NCBI GenBank assembly: GCA_027491155.1
Contig: JAIXWR010000035.1
Location: 186,001 to 250,000 of the forward strand
Source of the DNA: Verrucomicrobiaceae bacterium
Lineage (GTDB): Bacteria; Verrucomicrobiota; Verrucomicrobiia; Verrucomicrobiales; Akkermansiaceae
DNA length: 64,000 nt
Direction of reading: 5' to 3'
Shown: positions 1 through 8,677 of the stretch, one piece after another
Layout: every line of letters starts with the position of its first letter
Numbering within the stretch: the stretch's first letter is position 1
The notes under the pieces: generated by a model
What the model saw: the letters and a program-made list of their open reading frames with translations, nothing else
Database searches by the model: none
What the model was told of the DNA's origin: nothing
Translations under genes and position numbers: made by a program

Positions 1-1509
1 CATTTCTGGAACAATCTGAAGACGGGCAACAAGGATCTGCGGATCACTGTGGCCGTGGACGTCAACGGACGGCCCGAGCCGGTGACGATGATCTTCACGC
101 ACCATCCCAGCGACGAACTGGTCTATTGCAAGCCTGCTCCGGAGACATTGGCCAACCCGCCCGCATTCGAAACGGCAGCGGCGCTCGAGGTCTCCCTGCT
201 TTACCCCATGTCCGGCATTTCCGCGGACGAGGCGGTCATCCTGCCGAAACGAATCGAGTATCTGATGGGCCGGGGCAGCACGGCGGAGGTCTTGCGCAAC
301 GTATGCCTCCAAGTGCTGGAAACCAACGCCTCGGACTGGGATGAGATTTCCGGCCTGATGGAGCGCCTCTTCCATGTGCGCCTTGGCAAGCCTCAGGAGA
401 ACGAGAAGGGAGGAGTGGATCTCGCCTATGTCCAGCCCGGAACCGCGGGAGACATGGATCTGAGCCTTTCCGGCCGCGGATTCCAACAGATGCTTCTGAT
501 CTTCGCCCACTTGTATCTCCACCGGGGAAGCGTGCTATTGATCGATGAACCGGACGCGCATCTGGAAATCCTGCGGCAGCGACAAGTCTTCGCCCTGTTG
601 CGCGACATCGCCCACCGCAACCGCTGCCAGGTCATCCTGGTGACACACTCCGAAGTGGTGCTTGGCGAGGCGCTGGACACCCACCTGACGCTGATCCTCG
701 ACGGCAGGGTGGACGATCTGGCCAGAAAGACGGAGATCAGGGATGCGCTCAAACACTTCGGTGCCGACCACTATGTGAGAGCGAGGGAAACGGGACACGT
801 GCTCTATGTCGAAGGCGGCACCGACATCGACATGCTCAGGGCTTTCGCCAGGAAACTGGATCACCCGGTCAGCGGGCTGCTTGAGGACGGGGCACGCCTC
901 AATGTCTATTACGTTCAAGACAATTTTCCCGGCGGCGACCCAAGCACGGACGAGGTGCTCGAACGGGTGGAAGGCGGATTCGGCAAGACCGCGCGCGAGC
1001 ACTTCAACGCGCTGAAGGTGATGCTTCCCGAGTTGCGGGGACTCGCACTTCACGATCACGACGGCAAGCCAAGACGGGATACCAGTGGCGGCGGACTCAG
1101 GGAGCTGCAATGGCGCCGCTACGAACCGGAGAATTACTTCATTACTCCCGAGCTTCTGCAGCGGTGGGTAGCGGATCGAATGGGCCCTCAGGAACTGTTC
1201 TCCGCCGGCAGCAACTCCGTCATGAACGAACTGCTGGGCGAACTCGTCTTTTCGGAGAACCCGGAGGATCTCGGCACCTTCCTGAAGGCGGACGAACCCA
1301 CTCGCAAAGCCCTGTGGCGCGCCCAAACCCAGTATCTCAAGCTTAGCACCTTCGCCGAAGAATTCTTCCGCCGGGTCGCGATCACGACGGCAACGTCGAT
1401 GCTCATGCGCAAGGGCTCATTGCATGAACTTGTCGACGCTTGCGATGCGGCTGAACTCAACGGGGAGGTAAAGGAGAAGCTCGATGCGCTGCTTGATCTG
1501 CTGTCCTGA
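1..1509 (+). CDS. OLD-like ATPase with TOPRIM-like C-terminal region (5' truncated by window edge)
   Basis: The reading frame is open from base 1, so the start and the Walker A region lie upstream of the window. What remains shows the second half of an ABC/SMC-type ATPase: a signature-like LSGRGFQQ near base 460, a Walker B VLLIDEPDAHLE at about 532-567 and an H-loop VTHSE near 640. It is followed by a TOPRIM-like region with YVEGGTDIDMLRAF near 804 and an acidic HDHDGK motif near 1050. ATPase followed by TOPRIM is the arrangement of OLD-family nucleases, which act on DNA and often in phage defence. The next gene is convergent and only 12 bp away, so this is the 3' end of its transcription unit. 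The family is fairly secure; nuclease activity and a defence role are inferred. No partner gene is visible downstream, and anything upstream is not seen. Confidence 0.75.
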   Translation, partial: HFWNNLKTGNKDLRITVAVDVNGRPEPVTMIFTHHPSDELVYCKPAPETLANPPAFETAAALEVSLLYPMSGISADEAVILPKRIEYLMGRGSTAEVLRNVCLQVLETNASDWDEISGLMERLFHVRLGKPQENEKGGVDLAYVQPGTAGDMDLSLSGRGFQQMLLIFAHLYLHRGSVLLIDEPDAHLEILRQRQVFALLRDIAHRNRCQVILVTHSEVVLGEALDTHLTLILDGRVDDLARKTEIRDALKHFGADHYVRARETGHVLYVEGGTDIDMLRAFARKLDHPVSGLLEDGARLNVYYVQDNFPGGDPSTDEVLERVEGGFGKTAREHFNALKVMLPELRGLALHDHDGKPRRDTSGGGLRELQWRRYEPENYFITPELLQRWVADRMGPQELFSAGSNSVMNELLGELVFSENPEDLGTFLKADEPTRKALWRAQTQYLKLSTFAEEFFRRVAITTATSMLMRKGSLHELVDACDAAELNGEVKEKLDALLDLLS

Positions 1510-1521
1510 GGCACGCGGTGC

Positions 1522-4500
1522 CTACTCCCACTCCTCCAGCGGAAACCTCAGGAAGTACATCGTGCTGATCCCCTCGTAGATCACGCCGAGGTGGCGATCG
1601 CCCGCCGGGGCCAGGCAGGAGTAGCCGAAGCAGCCGCGCGAGTCGTAAAGCCGGTGGTCCTTCTCCGGCCAGGTCAGGCCCTGGTCGGCGGAGCGCTTCA
1701 CGGTCATCGAATGCCGGCCGCTGGTGGCGTCGGGATTCGAGAACCACAGCGCGCCCTTCCACTCGAGCAGACTCGCCATGCACACCGGCTCGCGCAGGGC
1801 CTTGCGGTCGCTGGGATGAAGCTCCCAGGTCTTGCCGAGGTCCTTCGTCACCGCGACCGTCCGCGATCCGCCGCGGTTGTCGCGGCAGTTGATCATGATG
1901 GAGCCGTCCGCCAGCTCCGCGACCTGGGCTTCGGTGGTGTCGCTCTTCACGCCGGTGCCGGGTTGCCACGTTTTGCCGCGATCCTTCGAAAAGATCAGCG
2001 TCGACCACGGCTTGCCGTCCGCCGCGCGGTATTGGGCGGGGAAGACGAGGGTGCCGTCCTTCAGCGCGATCCCCATGCCGGGTCCGTTGAAGAACAGGCG
2101 CTGGGCCGGCTCCTTGACCTGCGACGTGATGTTGATCGGCTCCGACCATGTCTTCCCGTCATCATCGCTGTATCCCAGCATGAGCTGGCCGGTCTCTTTC
2201 GGCGTCATGCCCGGGCCCGATCCGTTCCACGCGCGGTTGCCATGGCTCCACAACGCCGCGATCCAGATGCGGCCGTTCGAGGGATCGACCAGGATCGAAG
2301 GATCCCCCACGCCATCGAAGCCGTGCTTCGGATCCTCTCCCATGTCCATGGCCACCCGCATCGGCTCCCAGCTCTGCCCGCCGTCGGTGCTGCGGGAAAC
2401 GCCGACATCGATGTTCGCCGGCAGGTCCCTGGAATGATCGTAGCGGATGTCATAGACCGCAATCAAGGTGCCCGCCTTGCTCCGGACCAGACCGGGGATC
2501 CGGTACGACTTCGATCCGTCGTCGCCCGGCACGCGCACCGCATACCCGATCCGCTGTGCACCCTCCGGCGAAGCCACGGCCGGTTCCAGCACCTTGCCGC
2601 CGACCTTCACGCGGAACACCGACGCGTCGATCCGCCCGTCGATCGAAGCGCTCTCTTTCAAGATTGGCGACACCCAGAACCAGTGCTCCCCGGCGGGCAG
2701 CGGGTGTTTCACCGACAAGGAAATCTTCTCCGCGGCCTTGGTCCCCTCCCCGATCACCGGGCCGGGCTCCGCCGAGGGATCGGCACCGCCGGCGTGGATC
2801 CGGAACGAAGCGATGTCCTCCATCCTCGTCGTTCCGCCGAAGCCGAGCTCCACACCTTCGAGGGCCAGCGTTCCCTCACTGCCCTCGACCACCACGCGGA
2901 AGCCGAGCACCGGATTGAAGTCCTCCCGGATGAAGGCGGGGCAGACCGGTTGCACCGTCTCCACCAGGGTCGCCTTCGCCGGCCCCGGCTTGAGGACCAT
3001 CACGTCATCCAACAGAAGCCCCGCCGCCGCCGGCGCGGTCACCCGGAAGCGCACCTCGCGGCTACCTTCCGGCAGTTCGGCCCGCAACTCGGTCAAAAAG
3101 CCGCCGACCTTCACCCGGGCGGAGGCATCGAGCAACTCGCTCCAGCCGTCCTTGCCCTTGGCCTCGATCCGGAAGTCAAACGGGGCTCCCCTCGTCCAGC
3201 GCTCCGCCTGCATCACCAGCACCGCGCCCTTCTCCGCGGCGGCCGGCAATGCCAGCACCACCTGGCGCTCGCCCTCGCCGGCGATCCGCAGGCACTGCTT
3301 GCCGCTCTTCCCCAGACCCGCGTGGATCCGGGCGTGGCCTTCCTCCGCCGACCAGCGGCCGACGCTGCTTTCAAGCACGGTGAAGGGCCCGGCGGCGGGC
3401 GATTCGAAGGACTCGGCAAGCGCCGCAGCACTTCCTAACAGGACACTGGTCAGGGTTCGGATCATCATTTCGGGATTCAGTTCGGAGCTATAGCGCAGGC
3501 CGGCGGTGTCGCCCACCGGAATGAAGGTGAACATCCACTTCCAGTCGCTCTTGCGATGGGGAACCTTCAGCAGCACCTCGTTCCAGCCCTTCTTCAGCCG
3601 GATTTTCGAAGGCTCGCGGAAAAAGTAGTCCTCGTTGGTGAAGGGCGTCTCGTTGTCCTTCACCAGCGGCGCGGCATTCTCCCAGACCGGCGGCGCGACG
3701 AGGCTGCCATTCACCCGGATCCACGGCTTCTTGTCATGCCATTCCCCCTGCCGGAACGTGAAGGCCCCGCGGCAGTCGGAACGCGACGTTCCGTGAAAGC
3801 CGATCCACGCCGGCATCTCCTGGTCCTTCGGCGACCACACGTGGGTGAGCGCGTAGCAAGTGCCCTCGGCCTCCTTGACCGGCGCGCCGAAGCCGAAGAA
3901 GTGCCTCAAATAAACCGTCGCCGCTCCGAAGCCACGGTCCATCCAGCGGTAGCTCCTGCCGTCGATCTCGTAGGAATCCCCTAGTTCGCTTTCCACCGGG
4001 AACTCCTTCGTCACGTCGCCGCCGTGCGGGAAAGGCCCGATGACCCGCCAGCGCAGGTCGGTCTGCTTGAAATAGGGGAACTCCTTGCCGCCGAAGTAGC
4101 GCTCCTTGTGGTCGAGCAGGCGCGCCTCGAACTCCACGAACTTCTCCCATTCCGGCGTGCCCGGCGCGGGAAGGTTCGCCCAGAACTGTTCGCGGTCGTC
4201 CTTCTCCACCCCGCGCCACATCGACTCGGCGTAGGTCACCATGCCCGGATAGACCGGGTTCTGGCGGAGCTGGTCGCGTTCCTTTTCGATCCGGATGTCC
4301 GGCCACGAGCACAGGATCCCGCCGAGCGCCCGCGCGTCGCCGTGCGGCCGGCGGCAGGACTGCTGGAAGAGGAAAGTCGAGACCACCTCGAAGGGGTCCA
4401 TGTGGTTGATGTAGGTCGAGCGGCAGTCGATGAACGGGTTCTCCGGCAGCGGTTCCGCCCGCGCCCAGAGCTGGGTGATCCGCTTCTTGTCGGCGGGGTC

Positions 4501-5454
4501 TTCCAGACCCTTCCGCCAGCCGATCACCTCGCGGCCGAGGCTGCGGACGTGGGCCGACATCTCCGGCAGCCAGCTCGCGTCGACATGCTCGCCCTTCTCC
4601 CGCACCTCGTCGGTGCCGATATGGATGTAGGGCATCTCTTCCGGCGTCGCCAGCGAGGCCAGCTCGGTCAGCAGCTCCTTGACGATCCGACGGCTCTCCG
4701 GCGCGTTCATCGAGGAGATCCCCAGCGACTTGCGGAAGGACTCGGTGTGGCCCGGCACGTCCATTTCGGGGATCAGCGTGATCCCGCGCTCCCGGCAGTA
4801 TTCCAACAGCTCGCGGAATTCACGATGGGTGTAGTACTTCCCCGGCTGACGGGTCATCGACGAGGTGACCGCGGGATGGACCTTGCTCTCCAGCCGCCAG
4901 CCCGGGTTGTCGGTGAAGTGGAAATGGAAGACGTTAAGCTTGTAGCGCGCCATCACCTCGATCTGCTCCTTGAGCAGCTCCGGCGACTGGTAGTTGCGGC
5001 CGGTATCCAGCATGAAGCCGCGCACCGGGAAAGCCGGCCAGTCGGTGATCGTCACGCGGGGCAGGTCCACCTTGCCGCCGTCCTTCCGCAGCAGTTGCCG
5101 CAGCGTTTCCGCGGCATGGATCATTCCCGCCCGGTCCGCGGCCGTGACCACGACCTTCTCCGCCCCGACCTCCAGGCGATACGCACCGTCAAAGCCGTGC
5201 GGATTCTTCACCGCGCCCCTGCGCAGCTCGATCGCCGCGGCCTCCCCGGCGCGCCGGGGCTTGAGCCCGGCTTCCGTCAGCACGAGGCCCAGCCGCAACG
5301 CGTCGCCGGGCTCCGATGCGGCGATGCCGACCTCCCCCTCCAGGGACAGCCGCCCGCCTTCCTCCTTCACCTCGCGCGGCAAGGGAATCAAAGCGGGCAA
5401 TCCCGCCAGGGCGGGCAGGCAGCCGAGAAGCAGGCAAAGGAGGATGGCGGGCAC
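1522..5454 (-). CDS. GH20 beta-N-acetylhexosaminidase fused to GH33 exo-sialidase
   Basis: A 1310-aa secreted protein starting at GTG with a signal peptide (residues 1-17). Residues about 20-460 are a GH20 hexosaminidase: an N-terminal GH20b-like domain, then the TIM barrel with the catalytic Asp-Glu pair D282-E283 in HIGTDEV. Residues about 460-660 look like a GH20 C-terminal accessory domain. At M663-M664 a second signal-peptide-like stretch begins (MMIRTLTSVLLGSAAALA), followed by a carbohydrate-binding/BNR N-terminal-type region. The sialidase propeller starts with the RIP motif at R985-P987 and has five Asp boxes such as STDGGQSW and SDDDGKTW. Family knowledge predicts release of terminal GlcNAc/GalNAc and of sialic acid. 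The internal signal sequence suggests two formerly separate genes, or an internal start at 3468. An operator copy lies 48-66 bp upstream of the start. The domain calls are secure; single-chain production is not proven. Confidence 0.9.
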   Translation of the reverse strand: MPAILLCLLLGCLPALAGLPALIPLPREVKEEGGRLSLEGEVGIAASEPGDALRLGLVLTEAGLKPRRAGEAAAIELRRGAVKNPHGFDGAYRLEVGAEKVVVTAADRAGMIHAAETLRQLLRKDGGKVDLPRVTITDWPAFPVRGFMLDTGRNYQSPELLKEQIEVMARYKLNVFHFHFTDNPGWRLESKVHPAVTSSMTRQPGKYYTHREFRELLEYCRERGITLIPEMDVPGHTESFRKSLGISSMNAPESRRIVKELLTELASLATPEEMPYIHIGTDEVREKGEHVDASWLPEMSAHVRSLGREVIGWRKGLEDPADKKRITQLWARAEPLPENPFIDCRSTYINHMDPFEVVSTFLFQQSCRRPHGDARALGGILCSWPDIRIEKERDQLRQNPVYPGMVTYAESMWRGVEKDDREQFWANLPAPGTPEWEKFVEFEARLLDHKERYFGGKEFPYFKQTDLRWRVIGPFPHGGDVTKEFPVESELGDSYEIDGRSYRWMDRGFGAATVYLRHFFGFGAPVKEAEGTCYALTHVWSPKDQEMPAWIGFHGTSRSDCRGAFTFRQGEWHDKKPWIRVNGSLVAPPVWENAAPLVKDNETPFTNEDYFFREPSKIRLKKGWNEVLLKVPHRKSDWKWMFTFIPVGDTAGLRYSSELNPEMMIRTLTSVLLGSAAALAESFESPAAGPFTVLESSVGRWSAEEGHARIHAGLGKSGKQCLRIAGEGERQVVLALPAAAEKGAVLVMQAERWTRGAPFDFRIEAKGKDGWSELLDASARVKVGGFLTELRAELPEGSREVRFRVTAPAAAGLLLDDVMVLKPGPAKATLVETVQPVCPAFIREDFNPVLGFRVVVEGSEGTLALEGVELGFGGTTRMEDIASFRIHAGGADPSAEPGPVIGEGTKAAEKISLSVKHPLPAGEHWFWVSPILKESASIDGRIDASVFRVKVGGKVLEPAVASPEGAQRIGYAVRVPGDDGSKSYRIPGLVRSKAGTLIAVYDIRYDHSRDLPANIDVGVSRSTDGGQSWEPMRVAMDMGEDPKHGFDGVGDPSILVDPSNGRIWIAALWSHGNRAWNGSGPGMTPKETGQLMLGYSDDDGKTWSEPINITSQVKEPAQRLFFNGPGMGIALKDGTLVFPAQYRAADGKPWSTLIFSKDRGKTWQPGTGVKSDTTEAQVAELADGSIMINCRDNRGGSRTVAVTKDLGKTWELHPSDRKALREPVCMASLLEWKGALWFSNPDATSGRHSMTVKRSADQGLTWPEKDHRLYDSRGCFGYSCLAPAGDRHLGVIYEGISTMYFLRFPLEEWE

Positions 5455-5501
5455 CTCGGCACCATGCAGGCGCCAACCCGGATTTGCAGCCCCCCGAAAA
5501 C

Positions 5502-5520
5502 CGGTCGGTTCCCCCGACCA
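5502..5520. promoter_or_regulatory. Sialoglycan-locus operator, copy A
   Basis: The dyad CGGTCGG-TTCCC-CCGACCA has 7-bp arms matching at 6 of 7 positions across a 5-bp spacer. It sits between the start of the GH20-GH33 gene (5454, leftward) and the stop of the beta-helix gene (5522), so it belongs to the promoter of the GH20-GH33 gene. Three relatives lie at 9902, 16340 and 21313, each in front of a gene of this locus. It is probably bound by the GntR-type regulator at 20188-21270 (inferred). Confidence 0.7.
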
Positions 5521-5521
5521 G

Positions 5522-8509
5522 TCACCTCCCCGATGCGCGGCGGCGGCGGAGCATCAAGCCGGCGAACCCGAGCCCGGCCAAACCGAAGACCCCGGGCTCC
5601 GGCACCACGGTGATGGTGCCGTTCGTCGCGAACGATCCGGTTTCCCAGGATTGCCCGCCGGACAAGGGCGCGGAGCTGAAGTTGAAGGTGTAGCCGTTGT
5701 CCACGAAGGACCCGAAATTCGCGATCTGGAAGCTGTCGGACGTCGCCGGGACGAAGCTGTTGATCAGGCTGATGTTGATCGTGCCGCCCGCCGCCAGCTG
5801 GCCGGAAACGAGGAGCCGGTCGAAATCGAGCAAGCCGGTCCCGCCGATCTCGACGTTCCAGATGGAAAGGTTGCCCAGGCCGAGGTCGCCGGTGACATTC
5901 ATCGCGCCCGGCGAGCTGCCGATGTTCAGGGTGCCCGCGACCGTCGTGCTTCCGAGCACCGTGCCGCTGCCCGACAAGGTTTGCGAAGCCCCCAGCGTCC
6001 AGCCGCCGCTGACGGCGGAGACATCGAGGGTGGTGTTGGCGCCAAGGATGATCTGGGACGAGCTCGCGATCGATCCCGAAGCCCCGAGCTTCAGGGTGCC
6101 TTGCTGCACGTTCGTGACGCCGGAGTAGGAGTTGGCGACGGTCAGTTCCATCGTCCCGGCGCCGCCCTTGGTGAAGCCGTCGTCGCCCGGGCTGGTGTCG
6201 GTGTTTTCCAGCTCGGCGGAGACGATCAGGTCGCTGGCGCCGTTGCCGGTCACATCGTTGACCGTGAAGGTCCGGTTGCCGGCGAGGGCGATGCCCGAGT
6301 TCGAGGTGTTTCCCGAGGACTGGATGGTCGAGGCGGCGCTGCCGCCGACCGTCACCGTGCCGTTGAGCTGGAGAGACTCGCCGTTGTAGGCGGAACCGAT
6401 GCCGGAATAGGAAAGGTTCACCGATCCCCCGTTGAGGTTCAGGTTGCGCACGTGGCCGTGGCTTTCTCCGCCGGAGCCGATGGCCGCGCTGCCGCCGCTG
6501 ACCACGTTGAGCGATCCGCCCGCGTTGACCGTGACGTCCACGGCATTGCCCGCGGTCGGCAAGGCATTCACCCCGCGGATCTCGAAAGCGCCGCCGTTCA
6601 CCGTCACCGCATGGTTGTTGGTCAGGCGGTTCGACTGCTGGTTGCCGTCCACCGCGAGGATGCCCGCGTCGACCACCGATCCCGCGGTGTAGGTGTTTTG
6701 GCCGTTGAGCAGCATGGTGCCCGCGCCGGACTTGGTGATGCCGCCGGTGCCGCCGGCATTGCCGGCGTTGTCGAGCCTCATGGTCACGTTCAAGTCGGTG
6801 GCGGCGTCGCCGGTCACGTTGTCGACCGCGAAGTTCTGGAAGCCCTGCAGGTGGATCCCGCCGCTGCCGTTCATCGTCGAGGCGCCGGTGCCGGTGACGC
6901 TCACGGTCGCCGCGCCGGTGCTGGTGTTCCCGAGCAAGGCGTCCCACGCGGTAAGGGCACGGTTGGAAGTCCAGGTCGCGCCGTTGTTCAGGATCACGTT
7001 CCCGAAGCGCGAGTCGAAGGACCCGTTCATCAGCAGGGTGCCGCCGTTGATGGTCAGCACGCGGGAATTTGCCAGCGCCGTGCCGTGTCCGCCGACGAAG
7101 ATGTTGGTGGCACCCAGCTCGAGGGTCGCACCGGACGAAACGGTAACCCCGGAGACGTTGAGCAATCCATTGAATCCGGTCACCAGCAGGCGTCCCTGCT
7201 GCACCTCGATCGCGGTGTTGAAGGTGTTGGCCGCGCTGATCTGCATCGTGCCGAGACCCGTCTTCTTCAGGTTGTTGCCGGTGAAGCCGGCCGAGTTCGA
7301 AATGACCGACGAGACGAGGAGATCGGTGGCCGAAGCGCCGTCCGCCACGTTGAAGGTCACGCCACCGTTCTGGCGGAGGTTGATCCTTGTGCCGCTGATG
7401 GTCGAGGTCGCCGCGGAGCTCAGGACGTTGAGCGCCGAGGTGCCGTTGAAGAAGTCCAGGTTCGAGTTCGCGACGCCGGTGATCGAGCCGCCGGTCATGT
7501 TGATCACCGCGCCGCCGAGCGTCTGGTTGGCGGTGGTGTTGATGTTGAGCGTGCCTCCGTTGAGGTTGATGGTCGTCAGGGCAGCGGAACCGCCGGCCCA
7601 GCCGGTGGCATCGCCGGTGCTGAGGCGCAGGGTGCCGCCGGTGTTGACGGTCGCCGTGCCGCGGATCGTGCCCGACCCGCCGCCGCCGCCCGTCAGATCG
7701 AGGATGCCGCTGTTGATGGTCGTTCCACCCGTGTAGATCTTCTGGTTCCCGAAGGTGATGGTCCCGCCCCCGCCCGTCACGACCGCTCCGGCGCCGGAGA
7801 TGGCGTTCGATACCGACAGCGCGTCGGAGCGGTTGAAGGTGAGCGTGCTTCCCCCCGCGATGCTCACCGCGCCGGTCCCGAGCTGGCCCGTGGTGCCGCC
7901 GTTGCCGACACTCAGCGTGCCCGCGTTGATCGCGGTGTTGCCGGTGTAGGTGTTCGCACCCAGCAACACGACGTTGCTGTTCTGGTTCACCGTGATCCCG
8001 CCGGCCTGCGAGATCACCGTGTTGAAGGTGACGGTCTTGCTGTTGTTGCCCCAGATCTGCAGCGAGTTGCCGTTGGTGAAAACGTCGCTGCCGTTGATCA
8101 GCAGGTCGCCGTTCACCGGATTGAACTCCCCGGTCTTCGGCTGCCCGGCATTGATCGCCAGGGCGATCGAAACGGTCTGCAGGTTCGTGCCCTGGTTCTC
8201 CACCCGGCCGAAGAGATCGATGGCGTTTCCGGTGATCACGAACGACCCGGCACCGGCGGCGAAGTCGAGGTTCCGGAAATCGTCGAAGGGCGTGTAGTTG
8301 TTGTTCGGCGTGAGCCGCGTGGTCCCGGCAAAGGTGAGATCCACCGTGCTGCCGGGCGAAGGAGCACCGTTGGGATCCCAGTTGTCGCCGGAGCCGAACA
8401 GGTCGTCCGTCGCGCCGCCGTCCCAAAGCGTGCCGGCGTGGACGAGGGGGGTCACGTTTGCGGCCACGAAGGCCGCCACAAGTCGGAAGGGGTGGATCCG
8501 GGGATTCAC
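5522..8509 (-). CDS. Autotransporter-type beta-helix repeat protein with PEP-CTERM sorting signal
   Basis: About 995 aa, secreted. I chose the GTG at 8509 because it directly precedes a signal peptide (VNPRIHPFRLVAAFVAANV, cleavage near HAG). The frame is open up to a TTG at 8653, but that would place some 48 residues before the signal. The body is a Gly/Asn/Thr/Ser-rich right-handed beta-helix with recurring PATR units of the type GTGAVSIAGGSTLTF and GAGTMLLNGQNTY. The C-terminus is a classic PEP-CTERM tail: VVPEPG, a hydrophobic helix and LRRRR, predicting exosortase-dependent surface sorting. There is no beta-barrel translocator. The exosortase is not in the window. It sits between the sialate O-acetylesterase and the GH20-GH33 gene, on the same strand, and may scaffold glycan binding at the surface (inference). 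Confidence 0.88.
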   Translation of the reverse strand: MNPRIHPFRLVAAFVAANVTPLVHAGTLWDGGATDDLFGSGDNWDPNGAPSPGSTVDLTFAGTTRLTPNNNYTPFDDFRNLDFAAGAGSFVITGNAIDLFGRVENQGTNLQTVSIALAINAGQPKTGEFNPVNGDLLINGSDVFTNGNSLQIWGNNSKTVTFNTVISQAGGITVNQNSNVVLLGANTYTGNTAINAGTLSVGNGGTTGQLGTGAVSIAGGSTLTFNRSDALSVSNAISGAGAVVTGGGGTITFGNQKIYTGGTTINSGILDLTGGGGGSGTIRGTATVNTGGTLRLSTGDATGWAGGSAALTTINLNGGTLNINTTANQTLGGAVINMTGGSITGVANSNLDFFNGTSALNVLSSAATSTISGTRINLRQNGGVTFNVADGASATDLLVSSVISNSAGFTGNNLKKTGLGTMQISAANTFNTAIEVQQGRLLVTGFNGLLNVSGVTVSSGATLELGATNIFVGGHGTALANSRVLTINGGTLLMNGSFDSRFGNVILNNGATWTSNRALTAWDALLGNTSTGAATVSVTGTGASTMNGSGGIHLQGFQNFAVDNVTGDAATDLNVTMRLDNAGNAGGTGGITKSGAGTMLLNGQNTYTAGSVVDAGILAVDGNQQSNRLTNNHAVTVNGGAFEIRGVNALPTAGNAVDVTVNAGGSLNVVSGGSAAIGSGGESHGHVRNLNLNGGSVNLSYSGIGSAYNGESLQLNGTVTVGGSAASTIQSSGNTSNSGIALAGNRTFTVNDVTGNGASDLIVSAELENTDTSPGDDGFTKGGAGTMELTVANSYSGVTNVQQGTLKLGASGSIASSSQIILGANTTLDVSAVSGGWTLGASQTLSGSGTVLGSTTVAGTLNIGSSPGAMNVTGDLGLGNLSIWNVEIGGTGLLDFDRLLVSGQLAAGGTINISLINSFVPATSDSFQIANFGSFVDNGYTFNFSSAPLSGGQSWETGSFATNGTITVVPEPGVFGLAGLGFAGLMLRRRRASGR

Positions 8510-8641
8510 GGACGGAAAGGACGGGGAGTTGGGGTTTTGCCGATCTCCGGGTTGCCTTTCCAGCGGTCGATGAACGTCTGGAAAGCCGACGGATGGGATC
8601 GAAAGCGCGAGGCAACACTTCCGCCCGAGGCCTGTCGAACC

Positions 8642-8657
8642 GATTTTCGCCAAAATC
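8642..8657. promoter_or_regulatory. Short perfect dyad upstream of the beta-helix gene
   Basis: GATTTT-CGCC-AAAATC is a perfect 6-bp inverted repeat about 135 bp upstream of the chosen GTG and 20 bp beyond the stop of the esterase gene. There is no U-tract, so it is not an obvious terminator. It is unlike the four TGGTCGG operators. It may be a regulatory site for the beta-helix gene or chance. Confidence 0.25.
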
Positions 8658-8677
8658 CTGCGCCTTCCGCACGAGCA

